A DNA stretch of 64,000 bases from an uncultured Erythrobacter sp. (GCA_947488085.1 CANKYI010000001.1:1807928-1871927); one strand, 5' to 3'; numbered from the stretch's first letter, positions 45,582-55,493 are shown. The notes: generated by a model from the letters alone, not told the origin. Made by a program: numbers and translations.

Positions 45582-46798
45582 GCGAAGAGATCAAAAAGGA
45601 CGCCGCGGCAAAAGAAGTCCGCCAGTTTACGGTCAACGCCGATGACGATGGCGTGCGGCTGGACCGGTGGTTCAAACGCAATCTGCCCGCAATCGGTTTT
45701 GCGACCATTTCACGCTGGGCGCGCACCGGTCAGATCCGCGTCGATGGCAAGCGCGCTAAACCCGAAGACCGGCTGGCGACGGGCCAGACCCTGCGCGTGC
45801 CGCCGGGCGGCGAAGCCAAGCACAAGGCCCCGCGCAAACGCCGCGAATTGACCGCAGACGATATTGCCGAAGCACGCGCGATGGTCATCACTGAAACGCC
45901 CTCTGCCATTGTTTTGAACAAACCGCCGGGCCTCGCGACTCAAGGCGGCAGCAAGACAACCAAACATGTCGACGGGCTGCTTGATGCCTTTGTCGAGGAT
46001 GAAGAAGACCCGCGCCCGCGCCTTGTCCACCGGCTCGACAAGGACACATCCGGCGTTCTCTTGATCGCGCGCACTCCGGGCAGCGCTGCATCCTATTCCC
46101 GCCGTTTCTCAGGCCGCAGCGCGCGCAAAGTGTATTGGGCGCTGGTCGTCGGTTTTCCTGAGGTGCGCGAGGGAACCATCGATGCCCCGCTCGCCAAGCA
46201 ACCGGGCACGGGCGGCGAGAAAATGCATGTCGATGAAGAAAATGGCGCGGTTGCAAAGACACGCTATCGCGTTGTCGAACGCGCTGGCAGCCGAGCCTCT
46301 TGGGTAGAGCTGGAGCCGCTGACCGGGCGCACTCACCAATTGCGCGTGCACATGGCCGCGATTGGCAATCCGATTGTCGGCGATGGCAAATATGGCGGGA
46401 AGGACGCGTTTCTAACTGGCTCTATCAGCCGCAAAATGCACCTCCATGCGCGCCGCCTGATTATCGCCACGCCCGAATCAAAAGGCGCCAATGCAACCGG
46501 TGGCGGAAAGCTTGATGTGATTGCGCCTCTGCCAGAACATTTTGCCGCAAGTATGGAGGCGCTGGGCTTCGAGGAAAGCCAAAGCGATGCCTCGCCCGTG
46601 CGCGACGATGCGCCCGAACGCACACCCGCGGAAAAGAAACAGGCCGCGCGCCGGCACGCCAAGCAATATCGCAAAGACCGCCGCGGTGAACGCCGAGGGC
46701 GGACCACCTCTGCCGGAACCACACGTGCAGCGGCAAAGAAAGCCGCCAAAGCAAAGGCCGCGTCAAAGGGTAAAGGTAAGCCTAGGACCCGCCGGTAA
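45578..46798 (+). CDS. RluC/RluD-family rRNA pseudouridine synthase
   Basis: The 406-residue protein has an S4 RNA-binding domain (about 25-80: RLDRWFKRNLPAIGFATISR) and the pseudouridine-synthase core with HRLDKDTSG (151-159), where Asp154 is the catalytic residue. LTGRTHQLRVHMAAIGNPIV is the second signature. Residues after about 325 form a long, very basic Lys/Arg/Ala tail of some 80 residues, which is unusual for RluC and likely helps bind rRNA. It probably modifies 23S rRNA; the exact position cannot be told. Confidence 0.92.
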   Translation: MSEEIKKDAAAKEVRQFTVNADDDGVRLDRWFKRNLPAIGFATISRWARTGQIRVDGKRAKPEDRLATGQTLRVPPGGEAKHKAPRKRRELTADDIAEARAMVITETPSAIVLNKPPGLATQGGSKTTKHVDGLLDAFVEDEEDPRPRLVHRLDKDTSGVLLIARTPGSAASYSRRFSGRSARKVYWALVVGFPEVREGTIDAPLAKQPGTGGEKMHVDEENGAVAKTRYRVVERAGSRASWVELEPLTGRTHQLRVHMAAIGNPIVGDGKYGGKDAFLTGSISRKMHLHARRLIIATPESKGANATGGGKLDVIAPLPEHFAASMEALGFEESQSDASPVRDDAPERTPAEKKQAARRHAKQYRKDRRGERRGRTTSAGTTRAAAKKAAKAKAASKGKGKPRTRR

Positions 46799-47397
46799 TG
46801 CATCCCAACCCGGCATTCAGAAGCGAGGACCATGACCGGTTCGAACAACTGATCAGTGAGGTCGGTTTCGGGATGGTGTTTCTCACCTCACCGGACGGTC
46901 CACGCGTTGCTCATGCCCCGATGCTCTCAAAAGGGGGCGGCGATATCCGCTTTCACCTTGCGCTCAACAATGCGGTCGCACCGTATCTTGAAGGGGCCGA
47001 GGCACTGATCACAGTGAACGGCCCGGACGGATATGTCTCCCCGCGTTGGTACTATAATCGCGATACGGTGCCGACATGGGATTACGTGGCGTTGGAAATG
47101 CAAGGGACCGTGCGAAAACTCTCGGATGAGGAGTTGGAGGCCCTGCTGCACGATGTGATCGAGACGTTTGAAGGACGCTTGGACGGCGAGCCATGGCTCG
47201 CCTCAGAAAGCAGCGAGCGCGTTTGGTCGGGATTGTTTCGAGGGATCGCGGGCTTTTCGATGCAGGTTGAGGAGTGGCGGCCCACTTTCAAGCTGTCGCA
47301 AAAGAAGGGCGCGGATGAACGCTCTCGCATAGCCGAAGGCGTTGAGGCAGCGGGTAATCCAGCGCTGGCTCAATATATGAGGGAGTTCGCGCGATGA
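46798..47397 (+). CDS. PaiB-family FMN-binding protein
   Basis: The 199-residue protein matches the PaiB/FMN-binding split-barrel family: FRSEDHDRFEQLISEVGFGM at the N-terminus, VNGPDGYVSPRWYYNRDTVP as the signature, and WSGLFRGIAGFSMQVEEWRP in the second half. PaiB was first described as a regulator in Bacillus, but the fold suggests flavin-dependent redox chemistry or FMN binding. It starts within the TAATG at the end of the pseudouridine-synthase gene and overlaps the HAD gene by ATGA. Confidence 0.87.
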   Translation: MHPNPAFRSEDHDRFEQLISEVGFGMVFLTSPDGPRVAHAPMLSKGGGDIRFHLALNNAVAPYLEGAEALITVNGPDGYVSPRWYYNRDTVPTWDYVALEMQGTVRKLSDEELEALLHDVIETFEGRLDGEPWLASESSERVWSGLFRGIAGFSMQVEEWRPTFKLSQKKGADERSRIAEGVEAAGNPALAQYMREFAR

Positions 47398-48050
47398 AGC
47401 TGGCGGTGTTCGATTGCGACGGAACGCTGGTCGACGGGCAAGCTGACGTTTTGTGGGCGATGGCCCGCGCTTTTGAACGCGCGAAACTGCCTGCACCTAA
47501 CCCGGACATAGTGCGACGGCTTGTGGGTTTGAGTCTGCCTGTGGCGATCCGCGAACTTGCGCCTGCTTTGGAAGAAGCTCAGCGGCGCGAAGTCACCGAA
47601 TTTTACAAATCCTCCTTCCGCGCTCGGCGTGAAGAGGGGCTTCTCAATGAGCCGCTTTATGATGGCATCGCCGAGCTACTTCACGCGCTGCATGATGGGG
47701 GCTGGCAGTTGGCGGTAGCGACCGGCAAGTCCGACAGGGGCCTTACCACATGTCTTGCTGCGCATGGGTTGAGCGACCTGTTCATCTCGCTCCAAACCGC
47801 AGATCGCCACCCTTCCAAACCGCATCCCGCCATGTTGGAAGCCGCTTTGTTCGAAGCCGGTGTTCAGCCTGAGGAAGCGGTGATGATCGGCGACACGAGC
47901 TTCGATATGCAGATGGCGGTTGCCGCGCGAGTGCGAGGCATCGGCGTCGCGTGGGGCTATCATCCACCCGAAGACTTGCTCGCAACTGGTGCGGATGTGG
48001 TGGTGCGCAATATCGCGCATCTTGGCGAGGAATTGGGGCTCGGCGCGTGA
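47394..48050 (+). CDS. HAD-family hydrolase (phosphoglycolate-phosphatase-like)
   Basis: The 218-residue protein shows HAD motif I as VFDCDGTLVDG (Asp7, Asp9), motif II in VATGKSDRG, motif III lysine in SKPHPAML and motif IV in MIGDTSFDMQMA. A helical cap domain (about 15-85) fits the beta-phosphoglucomutase/Gph group. It acts on a small phosphorylated metabolite in the cytoplasm. The start overlaps the PaiB stop and the end overlaps the following gene. Confidence 0.88.
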   Translation: MKLAVFDCDGTLVDGQADVLWAMARAFERAKLPAPNPDIVRRLVGLSLPVAIRELAPALEEAQRREVTEFYKSSFRARREEGLLNEPLYDGIAELLHALHDGGWQLAVATGKSDRGLTTCLAAHGLSDLFISLQTADRHPSKPHPAMLEAALFEAGVQPEEAVMIGDTSFDMQMAVAARVRGIGVAWGYHPPEDLLATGADVVVRNIAHLGEELGLGA

Positions 48051-48295
48051 GCGACGCTGAAGAGATCGCGGCTAAGCGCTTTGGCGTCATGAATATTGCG
48101 CGCATCGGCTCGATAATTGTGATGGGCACCGGCCTTGCGATTGCGCGTGAGGTTATCACAGCACCTTATGTTTTGGGCGTTGCGCTAGCGATTGCAGGAG
48201 CGGCTGGGTTTTTCTTTGCGCCCGCGATGCTAGCCAAACGCTGGAAAGCGGCAGATCGGGCCGAGGATCGGAACGTGGATCAGGACGCGGAATGA
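48047..48295 (+). CDS. Small two-helix membrane protein
   Basis: The GTG at 48047 overlaps the HAD stop as GTGA and gives 82 residues. Two hydrophobic segments (NIARIGSIIVMGTGLAIA and YVLGVALAIAGAAGFFFAPA) are separated by a short loop, and the tail is charged. Similar small proteins stand beside ATP12 genes in sphingomonads. No function is known. It overlaps atp12 by ATGA. Confidence 0.72.
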   Translation: MSDAEEIAAKRFGVMNIARIGSIIVMGTGLAIAREVITAPYVLGVALAIAGAAGFFFAPAMLAKRWKAADRAEDRNVDQDAE

Positions 48296-48996
48296 AGCGG
48301 TTTTACAAAGAAGTCAGCATCATATCCGGCGATGGTGGATGGCAGGTTACACTCGATGGGCGCGGTATCAAAACCGTCCAAGGCGCGCCGCAATTGGTGC
48401 CGAATGAGGCTTTGGCCAAGCAGCTTGCCAACGAGTGGGACGCGCAGGGAGAGAAACTTGATCCAGCCACTTCCCCACTGCGCGATATGGTCGACTATGC
48501 CCTCGATGTGGTGAGAACCGACCCAGCGGCTTTGATCGAAAAGTTACTGACCTACGGCGACACCGACACGCTGCTTTATCGCGCCGATCCCGATGAACCG
48601 CTTTATGCGCGCCAGATGGAGGTGTGGGAGCCGATTGTCGCAGGCTTTGAGGCCGACATGCGCGTCAAACTCACCCGGATCAGCGGCATCATCCACCACC
48701 CGCAAAGCGATGAGTACATGGCCGCTATGCGCGCGCATCTCGCCACGCTTACACCGCTTACACTCGCCGGGCTGGAATTGATGACTAGCCTTGCTGCATC
48801 TCTCATCACCTCGACAAGCGCCAGCAAAGCCGCCGACCAAGAGAGCGCATTGGCCCTATGGCGCGCCGCCTGTCTGGAGGAAGAATGGCAGTCCGAATTG
48901 TGGGGCCGCGATGACGAAGAGGAAGCCCGCCGGGCCAAACGCGAGGACGATTTTCTAAGCGCCTATGCGTTCACTCGGCTGACATTCAATCACTGA
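48292..48996 (+). CDS. ATP12-family F1-ATPase assembly chaperone
   Basis: The 234-residue protein matches ATP12: MKRFYKEVSIISGDGGWQVT at the N-terminus, the DGRGIKTV strand, LATEWDAQ-like ANEWDAQGE and the C-terminal helical part with WRAACLEEEWQSELWG. In mitochondria and alphaproteobacteria ATP12 helps assemble the F1 alpha subunit. It is the last gene of a six-gene overlapping chain. Its stop codon lies in the first copy of a 17-bp tandem duplication. Confidence 0.93.
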   Translation: MKRFYKEVSIISGDGGWQVTLDGRGIKTVQGAPQLVPNEALAKQLANEWDAQGEKLDPATSPLRDMVDYALDVVRTDPAALIEKLLTYGDTDTLLYRADPDEPLYARQMEVWEPIVAGFEADMRVKLTRISGIIHHPQSDEYMAAMRAHLATLTPLTLAGLELMTSLAASLITSTSASKAADQESALALWRAACLEEEWQSELWGRDDEEEARRAKREDDFLSAYAFTRLTFNH

Positions 48997-49021
48997 CTAT
49001 TGGCAATCACTGACTATTGGC
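48988..49021. repeat. 17-bp tandem duplication
   Basis: AATCACTGACTATTGGC occurs twice without a gap (48988-49004 and 49005-49021). The TGA of the atp12-like gene is in the first copy and the TAG (read on the minus strand) of the Mla lipoprotein gene is in the second. In one unit the two stop codons are directly adjacent. Confidence 0.95.
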
Positions 49022-49646
49022 CGGTTATTACCCAATCGGCAACGTCGTCCGCAACTTCATTGGCAACCCGGTTCAACGCAGGGCCAACAAAGGCAACATC
49101 TGCTGGAACACCTTCCTCACGCGCTTCAAATCGGCGCGAGAAAACACCGCCTTCTTCCGATGTGATCACCCCTTGATAACGCGCGATGACGCTGCTGCTT
49201 TGCGCATCATAGCTAAGTTCCAACAGGGTTCCGCGAACGAAAACGGTCGCGAGCACAGGCGTATCATTTGTGTCGAGTACAATGCTCTCTGCACCAACCC
49301 TTTCGCGCAGGGTCTCTCCGACCAATCGGCGGAACAAGCGCGCAGGCTTTTCAACCCAGATGGCGTTTTGAAGATAAGCGACTTCAGTGTCCGAAACATT
49401 CACGGGAACGCGCACGATGTCGAGCTTTGCCGGCGTTTCCGGGGTTAGCACTGCGATGGCCATTGTCTCTTGCCCGGCGGTCGCAGCGCGAGCTTCACCA
49501 GTCGATGTATCGCCCGTTGTTGCAGACAAAGTGAGCAAGCTCGCTGGAGGCTCAGCCCCTGCGCCAATGCTTACACATCCAGTAAGCGCCAGTGACATAG
49601 CGGCAAGAGCAGGAAAGGCGGCGGAGTGTTTGGTGAACATCATCAT
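49014..49646 (-). CDS. ABC-type transport auxiliary lipoprotein of the MCE operon
   Basis: Several ATGs (49646, 49643, 49640) could start the frame; the first gives 210 residues. The lipobox LTGC puts the acyl cysteine near residue 24. The mature domain matches the ABC_trans_aux/PqiC-like family: VPVNVSDTEVAYLQNAIWVE and LRERVGAESIVLDTND. Such lipoproteins sit on the outer membrane and receive or deliver lipids for the MCE system. It starts just before the end of mlaD. This is the last gene of the operon. Confidence 0.85.
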   Translation of the reverse strand: MMMFTKHSAAFPALAAMSLALTGCVSIGAGAEPPASLLTLSATTGDTSTGEARAATAGQETMAIAVLTPETPAKLDIVRVPVNVSDTEVAYLQNAIWVEKPARLFRRLVGETLRERVGAESIVLDTNDTPVLATVFVRGTLLELSYDAQSSSVIARYQGVITSEEGGVFSRRFEAREEGVPADVAFVGPALNRVANEVADDVADWVITGQ

Positions 49647-49651
49647 GTCTC

Positions 49652-50605
49652 TCAATCTTCCGGCTCATATTCGGGCAATGACGGACCGCCCAAGAGTGCG
49701 CCTGCGCCCTGATTTTCGATCCGTTCTGTAATGGAACGCAGCGACCGGCTGGTAGTGCGCAAATCCTGCAAAGTCGCCTCCGCCGCTGGCAAAGTGCTTT
49801 CCCGCAATTGCCGCGCGGCGGGCCGCGTGTCTTCCAATGTACGCGCCAAAGCCGCAGCCGCATCATTGGCCGATGACAAAGTCCCGCGCAGTTCAGCCGC
49901 CAGCGCAGGTCCTTCTTCATTGAGCAGCGCATCGGTGGTCGCGGTCGCCTGTTCAAACGCATTGAGCGCTTCACCAGCCTCGCGAAGAGCAACCTCCAGC
50001 TCAGCAAATGTGCCCTCTAGTCGAGGCGCGGCCTGAGCCAATTCACCGGTCAAACGGTTCGAATTTTCAAGGATTCCTGCCAATTGCTCCTGATTTTCAG
50101 GGCCCAGCAGAATGTTGAGATTCTCTGTCAAAGTCGCCAGCCGCTCAAGCAACAAAGGCGCGTTGTTAAGCAGCGCATTGATGCCGCCATCCTTGGGCGG
50201 GATAACCGGGCGGTCTTCGGGACATGCTGTCGTTTCACACGTAATCGGCGGGGCACCGCCGCGTGCGCCATCAAGCAGGATGGTAGAGACACCCGTAAAG
50301 CTCGCTTGGATAGTCGCCGTGGTCCCGATCAGAATGGGCACACCTTCTTTTACGCGGATACGCACGCGGACGAATTCGGGGTTTTCCTCGGACAAAGCGA
50401 TATCGGTGACCTGGCCCACCGGAACGCCCGCATAGGCAACCTGACTGCCATTGGCGAGGCCGCTGACCGATTGGGCGTAGAAGATGTCATATTCATTCTG
50501 TTCGCCTTGCCCCAGCCGCGCGATCCAGACGATGAAGGCAGCGAGTGCAGCAAGCAGCAGCAGCGTAACCGCGCCGACCCAAAGGTGATTGGCTCTAGTC
50601 TCCAT
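49652..50605 (-). CDS. mlaD: MCE-family lipid-binding protein MlaD
   Basis: The 317-residue protein has one membrane helix (9-29) followed by the MCE domain (about 36-115: YDIFYAQSVSGLANGSQVAY, GVPVGQVTDIALS). A long predicted coiled coil follows (about 150-300), rich in Ala/Glu/Leu (ERLATLTENLNILLG onwards). The tail is longer than in E. coli MlaD (183 residues), more like YrbD/PqiB-type proteins that could span part of the periplasm. It forms hexamers with MlaE and MlaF. No mlaC gene is present. Confidence 0.9.
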   Translation of the reverse strand: METRANHLWVGAVTLLLLAALAAFIVWIARLGQGEQNEYDIFYAQSVSGLANGSQVAYAGVPVGQVTDIALSEENPEFVRVRIRVKEGVPILIGTTATIQASFTGVSTILLDGARGGAPPITCETTACPEDRPVIPPKDGGINALLNNAPLLLERLATLTENLNILLGPENQEQLAGILENSNRLTGELAQAAPRLEGTFAELEVALREAGEALNAFEQATATTDALLNEEGPALAAELRGTLSSANDAAAALARTLEDTRPAARQLRESTLPAAEATLQDLRTTSRSLRSITERIENQGAGALLGGPSLPEYEPED

Positions 50606-50648
50606 ACCCAGCCCCTATGAACGCCAAAAGGCGCGCCTGTCCATGATC

Positions 50649-51491
50649 TTATCCCCGCTCATGTGTCGCCAATGCACTGCGCCCACGCGGTCCGCCAAAA
50701 TATTCTTCGATCCAAGGATGACCGGTTTCAATTAGTTCTGGGATCGTGCCCACAGCGATCACTTGTTTGTCTGCCAACACGGCGACCCGGTCGCAAATTT
50801 CATACAAAGTGTCGAGATCGTGGGTGATGAGGAATACGGTGAGGCCCAGTGTCTCTTTCAATTCACGCGTCTGGCGATCGAACGCCGCCGCACCAATCGG
50901 ATCAAGGCCAGCGGTTGGCTCATCCAAGAACAACAGTTCGGGATCGAGCGCCAATGCCCGTGCAAGCCCGGCGCGTTTCTTCATGCCGCCTGACAATTCG
51001 GAAGGGTATTTCGCAATCGCCTCTTCGGGAAGGCCTGACATCAGCACCTTATACCGCGCGATCTCCTTGCGCAGATTATCGTCAATATTAGGGTAGAATT
51101 GCTTGAGGGGCACTTCGACATTTTCGCCGACTGTCAGCGTCGAAAACAAAGCGCCGCCTTGGAACAGCACACCCCAGCGCCGCCGCACACCGATTTTCTG
51201 GTCAAGATCAACCGCAGTGATCGTGCGTCCCAAGACATCTATTCGCCCAGCATTTGGGCGCTGCAGCCCGATTATTGAGCGCATCAGCACTGATTTGCCC
51301 GTGCCAGAACCGCCCACGACACCGAGGATCTCACCCCGGTTCACTTCAAGGTTGAGGCCATCATGCACCGCGAAATCACCAAATTTGTTGACCAGCCCCT
51401 CCACCACAATGGGCGGCTGATCGCAAAATCGCTCATGCGCATTGGCGGGATCATCGCAATAGTCTTCATCGAGGATGGGTTGTTCCGTCAT
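50649..51491 (-). CDS. mlaF: MCE/Mla-type ABC transporter ATP-binding protein
   Basis: The 280-residue protein has Walker A GGSGTGKS (about residues 65-72), the ABC signature LSGGMKKRAGLARALALDP and Walker B LLFLDEPTAGLDP with the H-loop in LITHD. The N-terminal 30 residues are an acidic extension (LDEDYCDDPANAHERFCDQP) not found in E. coli MlaF. It powers lipid transport with the MlaE permease and MlaD. The ATG lies 6 bp past the mlaE stop. Confidence 0.94.
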   Translation of the reverse strand: MTEQPILDEDYCDDPANAHERFCDQPPIVVEGLVNKFGDFAVHDGLNLEVNRGEILGVVGGSGTGKSVLMRSIIGLQRPNAGRIDVLGRTITAVDLDQKIGVRRRWGVLFQGGALFSTLTVGENVEVPLKQFYPNIDDNLRKEIARYKVLMSGLPEEAIAKYPSELSGGMKKRAGLARALALDPELLFLDEPTAGLDPIGAAAFDRQTRELKETLGLTVFLITHDLDTLYEICDRVAVLADKQVIAVGTIPELIETGHPWIEEYFGGPRGRSALATHERG

Positions 51492-51497
51492 CGCGTC

Positions 51498-52610
51498 TCA
51501 CCCCCACCCGATTTCGGTGAAAAACACCGCGAAAAACGCGTCGAGCACGATCACCGCAAAAATCGCCGACACCACTGCCATGGTGGTTCGCCGCCCGACT
51601 TCCTCGGAATTACCCTGCACCTGCATGCCATGATAACAGCCTGCCAGCGCGATGATTAGGCCGAATACGGGCGCTTTGATCAATCCAACCCACAGGTCAT
51701 ATTCGGCAATTACTTCGGGTATGCGGCCAAGGAAGGTGAAGAAGGGAATGCCCAACGCCACTTGTCCAATCACCGCGCCGCCCATGATCGCGACGACCGA
51801 TGCATAAAAGCCCAACAGCACCATCATAAAAGTGCAGGCCAGAATGCGCGGAATAACCAGCTTTTCTATCGGAGAGATGCCGATAGTGCGCATCGCATCA
51901 ACCTCTTCGGTCAGTTTCATCGTCCCGATCTGCGCCGCAAAGGCACTGCCCGACCGCCCCGCCACCATAATTGCCGTCATCAACACGCCTAATTCTCGCA
52001 AAGTCAGACGCCCGACGAGGTTCACCGTCAGCGTTTCAGCGCCAAATTGCTGCAATTGCACTGCGCCTTGTTGTGCAATCACAATTCCGATGAGGAAACT
52101 CATCAGACCAATGATTGGCAGCGCGGAAACCCCGACCAGCTCCATCTGACGGACCAGAGCGCGCATCGGAAATTTTGATGGATGGCGGATGATGTTGGCC
52201 ATGCCGATCAAGATACCGCCAAAGAAAGAGACAACCCCGTAGATGCCGGCGCGCGCGCTATAGACCTGCTGGCCAACGGCCTCTGGCACGCGCTCCCATA
52301 CGGGCACCCGCTCAGGCGTCAGATCAACATCGCTCGACACACCCTGAACCGCGTTTAGCAGGCGTTGCGCTTGCGAGCTGGCGCCGACTATTTCAGCCGA
52401 ATGCTTCGCGGCAAGGCGGCATGTCACCCACGCGCCAACTGTGTCGATCTCGCTCACTTCGGAAAGATCAATGGCGCTGACTGGCTCTGCAATTTCAGAA
52501 AGGTGATGCTCAACCGGACCAATGGTTGCGACCAGAAATGGACCAGATAGAGCAAGCCGAGAGCCCCCACTCTCATCATCTTCCAGTGTGAATTCAGCGA
52601 CCCCGTACAT
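51498..52610 (-). CDS. mlaE: MlaE-family permease with N-terminal STAS domain
   Basis: The ATG at 52610 gives 370 residues; a GTG at 52640 would add ten, and neither has a clear ribosome site. Residues about 10-95 form a STAS/MlaB-like domain (AIDLSEVSEIDTVGAWVTC), and the rest is the MlaE permease (GVSALPIIGLMSFLIGIVIA, AGRSGSAFAAQIGTMKLTEE, EVDAMRTIGISPIEKLVIPR). The fusion replaces a separate mlaB gene. It is the first gene of the operon and probably moves phospholipids between inner membrane and MCE ring. Confidence 0.92.
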   Translation of the reverse strand: MYGVAEFTLEDDESGGSRLALSGPFLVATIGPVEHHLSEIAEPVSAIDLSEVSEIDTVGAWVTCRLAAKHSAEIVGASSQAQRLLNAVQGVSSDVDLTPERVPVWERVPEAVGQQVYSARAGIYGVVSFFGGILIGMANIIRHPSKFPMRALVRQMELVGVSALPIIGLMSFLIGIVIAQQGAVQLQQFGAETLTVNLVGRLTLRELGVLMTAIMVAGRSGSAFAAQIGTMKLTEEVDAMRTIGISPIEKLVIPRILACTFMMVLLGFYASVVAIMGGAVIGQVALGIPFFTFLGRIPEVIAEYDLWVGLIKAPVFGLIIALAGCYHGMQVQGNSEEVGRRTTMAVVSAIFAVIVLDAFFAVFFTEIGWG

Positions 52611-52750
52611 CGCGCGCAGATATGCGGCGAAATGCGACACTTAACAAGTGTGCGTGTGAGAGTTGTTGCGCCGGGCCTTGCGGCTTGGCATTGGGATGGA
52701 GAACTTAGACTTGGGCACCAGACCCACGAGCGCTTGCGAGCAAAGACATA

Positions 52751-55489
52751 ATGACCACCTCACTTCCAACCACTTTCACCCCCGCCGATATTGAGGCGCG
52801 ATGGTATTCTCATTGGGAGGAGAGCGGCGGTTTCCGACCAGAGCGGCCCGACGCCGAACCCTTCACCATTGTGAACCCTCCGCCCAATGTGACCGGCTCG
52901 CTGCATATCGGCCATGCGCTCGACAATACGTTGCAGGACATTGTGATCCGCTATGAACGCCTGCGCGGTAAGGACGCCTTGTGGGTGGTCGGCACCGACC
53001 ATGCGGGCATCGCCACGCAAATGGTGGTCGAGCGCCAGATGGAAGAGCGCCAAGACAAGCGCACCAATTATTCGCGCGAGGAATTCGTCGATAAGGTGTG
53101 GGAGTGGAAGCACGAAAGCGGCGGCACGATCACCAACCAATTGCGCCGTTTGGGCTGTTCAATGGACTGGTCGCGTGAGCAATTCACGATGGACCCGCAT
53201 TTCGACAAGGCCGTGCTTAAGACCTTCGTTGACCTGTATAATGACGGCCTGATTTACCGCGATAAGCGGCTGGTGAATTGGGACCCCAAGCTGAAAACCG
53301 CGATCAGCGATCTTGAGGTTGAGACTCAAGAGCTGAAAGGCAGTTTCTGGCACTTCAAATACCCGCTCGAAGACGGCGTGACCCTCGCCGATGGCCGCGA
53401 CTACATTGAGGTTGCAACCACGCGGCCTGAAACTATGCTCGCCGATATGGCGGTCGCGGTGCACCCCACAGATGAACGCTATGCGAGCGTTGTGGGCAAG
53501 CATGTCGTGCTGCCGATCACCGGTCGCCGCATACCTATCGTAGCTGACGAACACGCCGATCCAGAGCTGGGCTCAGGCGCGGTGAAGATCACACCGGGGC
53601 ATGACTTCAACGATTTCGAAGTGGGCAAGCGCGCAGGCTTTGCGGCTGGCGAAATGCTCAACATGTTGGATGGCGATGCGAATGTTTGTCAGACCAGCGA
53701 CGGTCTGGTGTCCGAGCATTATCTTGGCATGCATCGTTTCAAGCGTGACGGTGTGGCCGGAGCGCGTGAGGCTGTGATTGAGCAGTTGAAAGAGCTCGGC
53801 TGCCTGATCCCGCATGTCTCAAAAAACAAGAAGGGCGAGGAGGTTATCTCCGACGCCGAACCACGCACGATCCAGACACCTTTCGGCGATCGCGGCGGCG
53901 TTGTGATTGAGCCTTGGCTGACCGATCAATGGTATGTCGATGCGGAAAAGCTCGCAGCGAAACCGATTGAGCAGGTAAAGTCCGGCGAGATCGAGATCGT
54001 CCCTGCGACGTGGGAGAAGACGTTCTTCAACTGGATGGAGAACATCCAGCCATGGTGCATCTCTCGCCAATTGTGGTGGGGTCATCGTATTCCGGCTTGG
54101 TTCGATGACGACGGCAATGTCTTTGTCGCCGCGAACGAAGAAGAAGCACAAGCCAAGGCCGGCGCTGGCGTCGCTCTGACTCAAGACCAAGACGTCCTCG
54201 ACACATGGTTCTCCTCCGCCCTGTGGCCCTTTGCCACGCTTGGGTGGCCGGAAGAAAACCAGCCCCTGCTCGACAAGCACTTCCCGAACAATCTGCTCAT
54301 TTCCGGGTTTGACATCCTGTTCTTCTGGGATGCGCGGATGATGATGATGGGGCAGTATAATATGGGCCGCGCGCCTTGGCCCAAGCTTTATCTCCACGGC
54401 CTAGTGCGCGCAGCAGACGGGGCGAAAATGTCAAAGTCCAAGGGCAATGTCGTCGATCCACTAGGCCTGATTGACCAATATGGCGCGGACGCGCTGCGGT
54501 TCTTTATGGCCGCGATGGAAAGCCAAGGCCGCGACATCAAAATGGATGAAAAGCGGGTCGAGGGATACCGCAACTTCGCGACAAAACTCTGGAACGCGAC
54601 GCGCTTTTGCCAATCCAACGGCATCGGCAAGTCCACCACGATCAAGGCTCCCACGGCGCGCCTCGCCGCCAACCAATGGATCATTGGTGAAGTGCAACAA
54701 GTCTGTGCGGAGATTGAGGCTGCGATGGCGGATTTGCGCTTTGATGCGGCCGCTAATGCGATTTACCAGTTCACATGGACACGCTTCTGCGATTGGTATC
54801 TGGAGCTGATCAAGCCGGTCTTTGCAGAAGGCTCTGACCCGAACGCTATGCCGGCCAAGGAAACTCGCGAAGTAGCCGGATGGGCGCTCGATCAAATCCT
54901 TGTGATGCTGCACCCATTCATGCCGTTTATCACGGAGGAGCTTTGGCACAGTCAGGGTGAGCGCAGCTACGATCTCATTACCGCCAGCTGGCCCAATCCG
55001 CGCGCGGAGGTTTCGAAAGAGGCAACCGATGCGATTGATTGGGTGATCGACCTCACCACCAATGTTCGCAGCGCCAAAAACGAGCTGGGCATCCCGCCCG
55101 GTGCAAAATTGGCGGCATTCCTGCCCTGTGCCTCCGATTTGGCAGGCAGCACGATTGAGCGGTCATCCGCCGCCATCGAACGCCTTGCGCGCCTGACCCC
55201 TGTGACCATCGGGGATGCGCCCGACGGCCCAGCCATGCAGATCACCGCCGGTAATGACGTGTTCGTGATCCCTCTCGAAGGGATCATCGATATCGCCGAG
55301 GAAAAGGCACGCCTCGAAAAAGCCCTCGCCGCATCGCAAAAGGAAGCGAAGTCACTCGAAGGGCGGCTATCCAACGCGAACTTTGTCGACCGTGCAAAGC
55401 CCGAGGCAGTAGAGAAGGCCAAAGCCGACTTTGCGCACCATTCGGGCGAGGTCGAGCGGCTCAAAGCGGCGTTGGAACGGCTGGGATAA
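52751..55489 (+). CDS. valS: Valine-tRNA ligase
   Basis: The 912-residue protein is a class I Val[17 protein letters not shown] holds the HIGH motif (about residues 38-52), [12 protein letters not shown] the KMSKS loop (about 561-572). The editing domain (CP1) lies between about 200 and 380. The C-terminal coiled coil (about 845-912: [20 protein letters not shown]) is typical. It precedes the VOC gene by 4 bp and heads a run on the plus strand that reaches the TIR receptor gene. Confidence 0.97.
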   Translation: MTTSLPTTFTPADIEARWYSHWEESGGFRPERPDAEPFTIVNPPPNVTGSLHIGHALDNTLQDIVIRYERLRGKDALWVVGTDHAGIATQMVVERQMEERQDKRTNYSREEFVDKVWEWKHESGGTITNQLRRLGCSMDWSREQFTMDPHFDKAVLKTFVDLYNDGLIYRDKRLVNWDPKLKTAISDLEVETQELKGSFWHFKYPLEDGVTLADGRDYIEVATTRPETMLADMAVAVHPTDERYASVVGKHVVLPITGRRIPIVADEHADPELGSGAVKITPGHDFNDFEVGKRAGFAAGEMLNMLDGDANVCQTSDGLVSEHYLGMHRFKRDGVAGAREAVIEQLKELGCLIPHVSKNKKGEEVISDAEPRTIQTPFGDRGGVVIEPWLTDQWYVDAEKLAAKPIEQVKSGEIEIVPATWEKTFFNWMENIQPWCISRQLWWGHRIPAWFDDDGNVFVAANEEEAQAKAGAGVALTQDQDVLDTWFSSALWPFATLGWPEENQPLLDKHFPNNLLISGFDILFFWDARMMMMGQYNMGRAPWPKLYLHGLVRAADGAKMSKSKGNVVDPLGLIDQYGADALRFFMAAMESQGRDIKMDEKRVEGYRNFATKLWNATRFCQSNGIGKSTTIKAPTARLAANQWIIGEVQQVCAEIEAAMADLRFDAAANAIYQFTWTRFCDWYLELIKPVFAEGSDPNAMPAKETREVAGWALDQILVMLHPFMPFITEELWHSQGERSYDLITASWPNPRAEVSKEATDAIDWVIDLTTNVRSAKNELGIPPGAKLAAFLPCASDLAGSTIERSSAAIERLARLTPVTIGDAPDGPAMQITAGNDVFVIPLEGIIDIAEEKARLEKALAASQKEAKSLEGRLSNANFVDRAKPEAVEKAKADFAHHSGEVERLKAALERLG

Positions 55490-55493
55490 GCAT

